NCBI GenBank assembly: GCA_029259675.1 | Contig: JAJDES010000260.1 | Coordinates: forward strand, 1-9,134 | DNA length: 9,134 nt | Direction of reading: 5' to 3' | Source of the DNA: Planctomycetota bacterium | Lineage (GTDB): Bacteria > Planctomycetota > UBA1135 > GCA-002686595 | Shown: positions 6,362 through 9,134 of the stretch, piece by piece | How the letters are laid out: each line of letters starts with the position of its first letter | How positions within the stretch are numbered: position 1 is the first letter of the stretch | The notes under the pieces: model-generated | Database searches by the model: none | The model's input: only the letters and a program-made list of their open reading frames with translations | Told to the model about the DNA's origin: nothing | Made by a program: the position numbers and the translations under genes

Positions 6362-6373
6362 ACGCCCCCAGCA

Positions 6374-8335
6374 ATGGACAACATGCTCTGGTTGATTCCC
6401 GCCCTGCCCCTCCTGGGCAGTCTTGTGTGCGGAATCCTGCACTTCATGGAGCTTCGTGCCCGGCGCCAAGACAGCTCGGGCCCGGCCCAACTCGCCGGCT
6501 GGGTTGCTTGCGCCGCCATACTCGGCGCCTTGATCCTTGCCGTGCAATGCTTCATGAGCTTGAGAGGTATGGACCCCGGCGAGCGAGTGCTCGAATCAAG
6601 CGCCTGGTCCTGGATCGATGCGGGCTCACTCATGATCTCGGTCTCGATGGTGGTCGACCCCCTTTCGAGCTTGATGACCCTGATCATCACCGGCGTGGGG
6701 CTCTTGATTCACATCTATTCGGTCGGCTACATGCAGGGCGATGCGGGCTACGCCAAGTTCTTCGCGTACCTAAATCTCTTCGTCACGGCGATGTTGATGC
6801 TGGTGCTCTCCTCCAGCCTTCTGGGGCTCTTCGTCGGTTGGGAGGGCGTCGGGCTCTGCTCCTACCTCTTGATCGGTTTTTGGTACGACAAGGGCTGGCC
6901 GGCGGAAGCGGGACAAAAGGCCTTCGTCGTCAACCGCATCGGCGACGCGTGTTTCCTGATCGGCAGCTTCATGTTGGTGCGCCTGTTCGGCACCCTCGAC
7001 CTGTCCGACCTGGGTCGCTCGGCGGCCATGATCTTTTCGCAACCGGACCAACTGGGTGAGCTGACCGCGGCGTGCTTGTTGCTCTTCGGCGGAGCCTGCG
7101 GCAAGTCCGCCCAATGGCCGCTCTTCGTCTGGCTGCCCGACGCCATGGCTGGACCCACGCCGGTATCGGCGCTGATTCACGCCGCCACCATGGTCACCGC
7201 CGGCGTGTACTTGGTCGTGCGCCTCAACCCGCTTTTCGCCGCGGCCGACAGCGTGCTGCTAGTGATCGGACTGGTGGGCGCCCTTACCGCCGTAATCGGA
7301 GCCAGCAGCGCGCTCCTGCAACGCGACATCAAGAAGGTGCTGGCCTACTCCACCGTGAGCCAGTTGGGCTACATGTTCCTGGCCCTCGGCGTGGGTGCAT
7401 GGTCCTCGGCCGTCTTCCACTTGATGACCCATGCGTTCTTCAAGGGGCTCCTGTTCCTCGGCGCCGGATCGGTGATCCACGGCATGCACGACGAACAGGA
7501 CATGTACAAGATGGGCGGCTTGCGCAAGCACATGCCGCGCACCTTCGTCACCTTCCTGTGCGGATCGATGGCGCTATCGGGCCTGCCGTTGATGTCGGGC
7601 TTCTTCTCGAAGGACGAGATCCTGGCCATGAACTTCGCAAGCGGCGGCATTCACATCGCGCTGTGGATCGTCGGGCTCTGCGCCGCAGCCATGACCGCTT
7701 TCTACACCTGGCGCATGGTGGCCCTGACCTTCTTCGGCGAAGAGCGCTTCGATAAAGAGCATGTGCACCCCCACGAGTCGCCGGCTTCTATGACGGTGCC
7801 GCTGATCATCCTGGCCATTCTGGCGGTGGGCGGAGGCGTGTTCGGCCTGCCGCATGTTTTCCACGTAAACCACCTCTTGTCCGATTGGTTGAAGCCCATT
7901 ACCGACCCGGGCAACGAACTCTTGTTCGGAGGCGAACACCACGCCTTGGCAGCAACCACCGAATGGTTGCTGCTGGGACTGGGATCGGTAATTGCGCTCG
8001 TCTTCGCCCACTACGGCTTCCACTCCTACCGCCAGGGCACCCAGGCGGATCAGGGCCTGAGACGATTGATCGGAGGGGCCGCGAGCTTCTTCGAGAACGC
8101 CTGGAACATCGACCGCGATTACACGCGCCACATTGTTCAACCAGTCAAGCTGCTCGGCTTCACGATCGCTTCGCTCGTGGACCAACTGGCCATCGACGGC
8201 GTCGCCAACGGCGCGGCAACTTTGGCGCGCAAGACGGCCGGCAAGTTGCGCGGCCTCACCGACGGCAATGTCAAAAGCTACGCCCTTTGGATGGGCGCCG
8301 GCGCCGCCATCCTGACCCTCTTCTGGATCGCCTAG
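6374..8335 (+). CDS. nuoL: NADH-quinone oxidoreductase subunit L (antiporter-like proton pump)
   Basis: This 653-residue polytopic membrane protein (ND5 type) is the distal antiporter-like pump of complex I. It has the standard core: VDPLSSLM (94-101), FVGWEGVGLCSYLLIGFW (153-170), GACGKSAQWPLFVWLPDAM (240-258), GPTPVSALIHAATMVTAGVY (260-279), and FHLMTHAFFKGLLFLGAGS (348-366). Channel residues expected from the family are present: E157, K244, H269, H349, H353 and K357, with K413 in FFSKDEIL. The C-terminus (about 575-653, from ENAWNIDRDYT through VDQLAIDGVANG) fits the long lateral helix and final membrane anchor that distinguish NuoL from NuoM and NuoN. Length is typical (600-680). The ATG at 6374 gives the normal N-terminus (MLWLIPALPLLGSL) but lacks a Shine-Dalgarno and follows a small hairpin. 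MrpA/MnhA relatives are the only real alternative, excluded by context. Confidence 0.98.
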   Translation: MDNMLWLIPALPLLGSLVCGILHFMELRARRQDSSGPAQLAGWVACAAILGALILAVQCFMSLRGMDPGERVLESSAWSWIDAGSLMISVSMVVDPLSSLMTLIITGVGLLIHIYSVGYMQGDAGYAKFFAYLNLFVTAMLMLVLSSSLLGLFVGWEGVGLCSYLLIGFWYDKGWPAEAGQKAFVVNRIGDACFLIGSFMLVRLFGTLDLSDLGRSAAMIFSQPDQLGELTAACLLLFGGACGKSAQWPLFVWLPDAMAGPTPVSALIHAATMVTAGVYLVVRLNPLFAAADSVLLVIGLVGALTAVIGASSALLQRDIKKVLAYSTVSQLGYMFLALGVGAWSSAVFHLMTHAFFKGLLFLGAGSVIHGMHDEQDMYKMGGLRKHMPRTFVTFLCGSMALSGLPLMSGFFSKDEILAMNFASGGIHIALWIVGLCAAAMTAFYTWRMVALTFFGEERFDKEHVHPHESPASMTVPLIILAILAVGGGVFGLPHVFHVNHLLSDWLKPITDPGNELLFGGEHHALAATTEWLLLGLGSVIALVFAHYGFHSYRQGTQADQGLRRLIGGAASFFENAWNIDRDYTRHIVQPVKLLGFTIASLVDQLAIDGVANGAATLARKTAGKLRGLTDGNVKSYALWMGAGAAILTLFWIA

Positions 8336-8365
8336 GCCCGCCCTCCCTCCGGCCGCACCAAATCC
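8336..8365 (+). other. C-rich nuoL-nuoM spacer without Shine-Dalgarno
   Basis: This 30-base gap has 18 C and 5 G and no purine-rich ribosome binding site before the nuoM ATG at 8366. The base composition resembles that of the leader before nuoH. No terminator or promoter is evident. Confidence 0.55.
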
Positions 8366-9134
8366 ATGGAATCCCTGACACTGCTCACCTTCTTACCCCT
8401 ACTTGGGGCCCTGGTGCTTCTCTTGATACCGGGCGAGCGCACCAGCATGTTGCGCAGCGTGGCGATTGGTACCACCGCACTGACTGCGGTTCTCGGCGCG
8501 ATCCTGTTCGCGCGCTTCGACGGCAGCCAGGCGGGCATGCAAGGCGTCGTCAGCGCCGAGTGGTTCCAAATCCCCGGCGCCCAAAGCCTGATCCCGATCC
8601 AATTCAAGCTCGGCGTTGACGGCATCTCGATCCTGATGGTCGTGCTGACGGCGGTGATCATGCCGATCGTCGCCCTGTCCGCCGGTGGACACATCCACAC
8701 GCGCGTGAAGGAATTCCTGGTCTGGCTACTGGTGATGGAAACCGGAATGCTCGGCACATTCCTATCTCTGGACCTCGTGCTGTTCTATGTGTTCTGGGAA
8801 GTAAGCCTGGTACCGCTCTACTTCATCATCGGTATCTGGGGCGGCGAGAAACGCATCTACGCCACGATCAAGTTCTTCCTCTTCACCATGAGCGGAAGCC
8901 TTCTGATGCTGGTGGCGGTGCTCTACCTGATTTACACCCAGGGCCACTCCGATGTGGTGCGCTTCCTGACCCAGGCCGGCGACCTGCCCTTCGGCACTCA
9001 AACGTGGCTCTTCGCGGCCTTCGCCATCGCCTTCGCCATCAAGGTCCCGGTGCTGCCCTTCCACACGTGGCTTGCGGACGCCCACACCCAGGCCCCCACC
9101 TCGGGCTCGGTCGTGTTGGCCGCCGTCATGTTGA
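8366..9134 (+). CDS. nuoM: NADH-quinone oxidoreductase subunit M, N-terminal half (partial)
   Basis: The frame from the ATG at 8366 is open to the window edge, giving 256 residues of a protein usually near 500. It is an antiporter-like membrane subunit (ND4 type). Recognisable segments are FKLGVDGISILMVVLTA (80-96), LDLVLFYVFWEVSLVPLYFI (135-154) and FAIKVPVLPFHTWLADAHTQ (223-242), followed by APTSGSVVLAAVML. E145 in FWEVSLVP and K226 in AIKVP correspond to the essential Glu and Lys of the proton path (E144 and K234 in E. coli). The HTWLADAHTQAPTSGS element is typical of NuoM rather than NuoL or NuoN. The ATG fits the family N-terminus (LTLLTFLPLLGALVLLL) although no Shine-Dalgarno precedes it. 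The remaining C-terminal half, and presumably nuoN, lie beyond the edge. Confidence 0.96.
   Translation, partial: MESLTLLTFLPLLGALVLLLIPGERTSMLRSVAIGTTALTAVLGAILFARFDGSQAGMQGVVSAEWFQIPGAQSLIPIQFKLGVDGISILMVVLTAVIMPIVALSAGGHIHTRVKEFLVWLLVMETGMLGTFLSLDLVLFYVFWEVSLVPLYFIIGIWGGEKRIYATIKFFLFTMSGSLLMLVAVLYLIYTQGHSDVVRFLTQAGDLPFGTQTWLFAAFAIAFAIKVPVLPFHTWLADAHTQAPTSGSVVLAAVML

Larger units (their letters stand above)
6252..6373 (+). other. nuoK-nuoL intergenic leader, C-rich, with two small inverted repeats
   Basis: This is the largest gap in the window: 122 bases with 55 C and 26 G. It has no open frame of note, no clear promoter and no Shine-Dalgarno before the nuoL ATG; the last bases read GCCCCCAGCA. 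Two short hairpins lie in its second half. It might be an untranslated spacer used for RNA processing or for setting nuoL output separately; this is inference. Confidence 0.55.

Noticed and set aside
6340..7755. Two plus-strand frames (239 and 227 codons) within nuoL
   Set aside because: Their translations are Arg/His/Pro-rich out-of-frame readings of nuoL, whose own motifs are continuous through the region.
7745..7790. Histidine-rich patch in NuoL (EHVHPHESP)
   Set aside because: A His/Glu/Pro-rich loop at this position is common in NuoL, so it is not evidence of a new metal site.
9018..9041. Near-perfect 12-base tandem repeat in nuoM
   Set aside because: It encodes FAIAFAIK, the conserved membrane helix carrying the channel lysine; repeated codons for a repeated residue pattern explain it.
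1..9134. A previously undescribed system hidden in the window
   Set aside because: Almost every base is accounted for by standard nuo genes in standard order with intact cofactor ligands; the gaps are at most 122 bases and hold no genes.

Overview
The window is a ten-gene stretch, all on the plus strand, of a bacterial nuo operon for the proton-pumping NADH:quinone oxidoreductase (respiratory complex I, NDH-1). In order it holds the last 27 codons of nuoD, complete nuoE, nuoF, nuoG, nuoH, nuoI, nuoJ, nuoK and nuoL, and the first 256 codons of nuoM, which runs off the right edge. No other gene, RNA gene, mobile element, CRISPR array or large repeat is visible. This is core metabolism rather than an accessory island, and I do not see a new system in it.

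Layout: 1-3368 encodes the end of the quinone-binding connecting arm (NuoD) and the NADH-oxidising module, namely NuoE (2Fe-2S N1a), NuoF (FMN, NADH and 4Fe-4S N3) and NuoG (N1b, N4, N5 and apparently N7). After a 60-base gap, 3429-6251 encodes NuoH, NuoI (N6a/N6b), NuoJ and NuoK, with every junction overlapping. After a 122-base gap, 6374-8335 encodes the antiporter-like pump NuoL. After a 30-base gap, nuoM begins at 8366. Electrons would enter at NuoF, pass along the clusters in NuoG and NuoI to the quinone site formed by upstream subunits and NuoH, and drive proton transfer through NuoH/J/K and the NuoL/NuoM antiporter-like subunits.

Organism: a high-GC bacterium with the standard gene order, many GTG starts (nuoG, nuoH, nuoJ, nuoK) and stop/start overlaps. 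NuoG is short (482 residues) yet keeps a complete N7 cysteine set. NuoI carries a QYPEEP segment before its ferredoxin domain. These traits argue against a typical enterobacterial or alphaproteobacterial enzyme and would fit a Myxococcota-, Planctomycetota- or similar deep-branching lineage, but the phylum cannot be fixed from this window.

The points most worth a second look are the shortened NuoG with its N7 motif, the 79-residue hydrophilic tail on NuoJ, the C-terminal extension of NuoH with two extra hydrophobic segments, and the contrast between overlapping genes, most of which have Shine-Dalgarno-like sequences, and genes after gaps, which have C-rich leaders with none.
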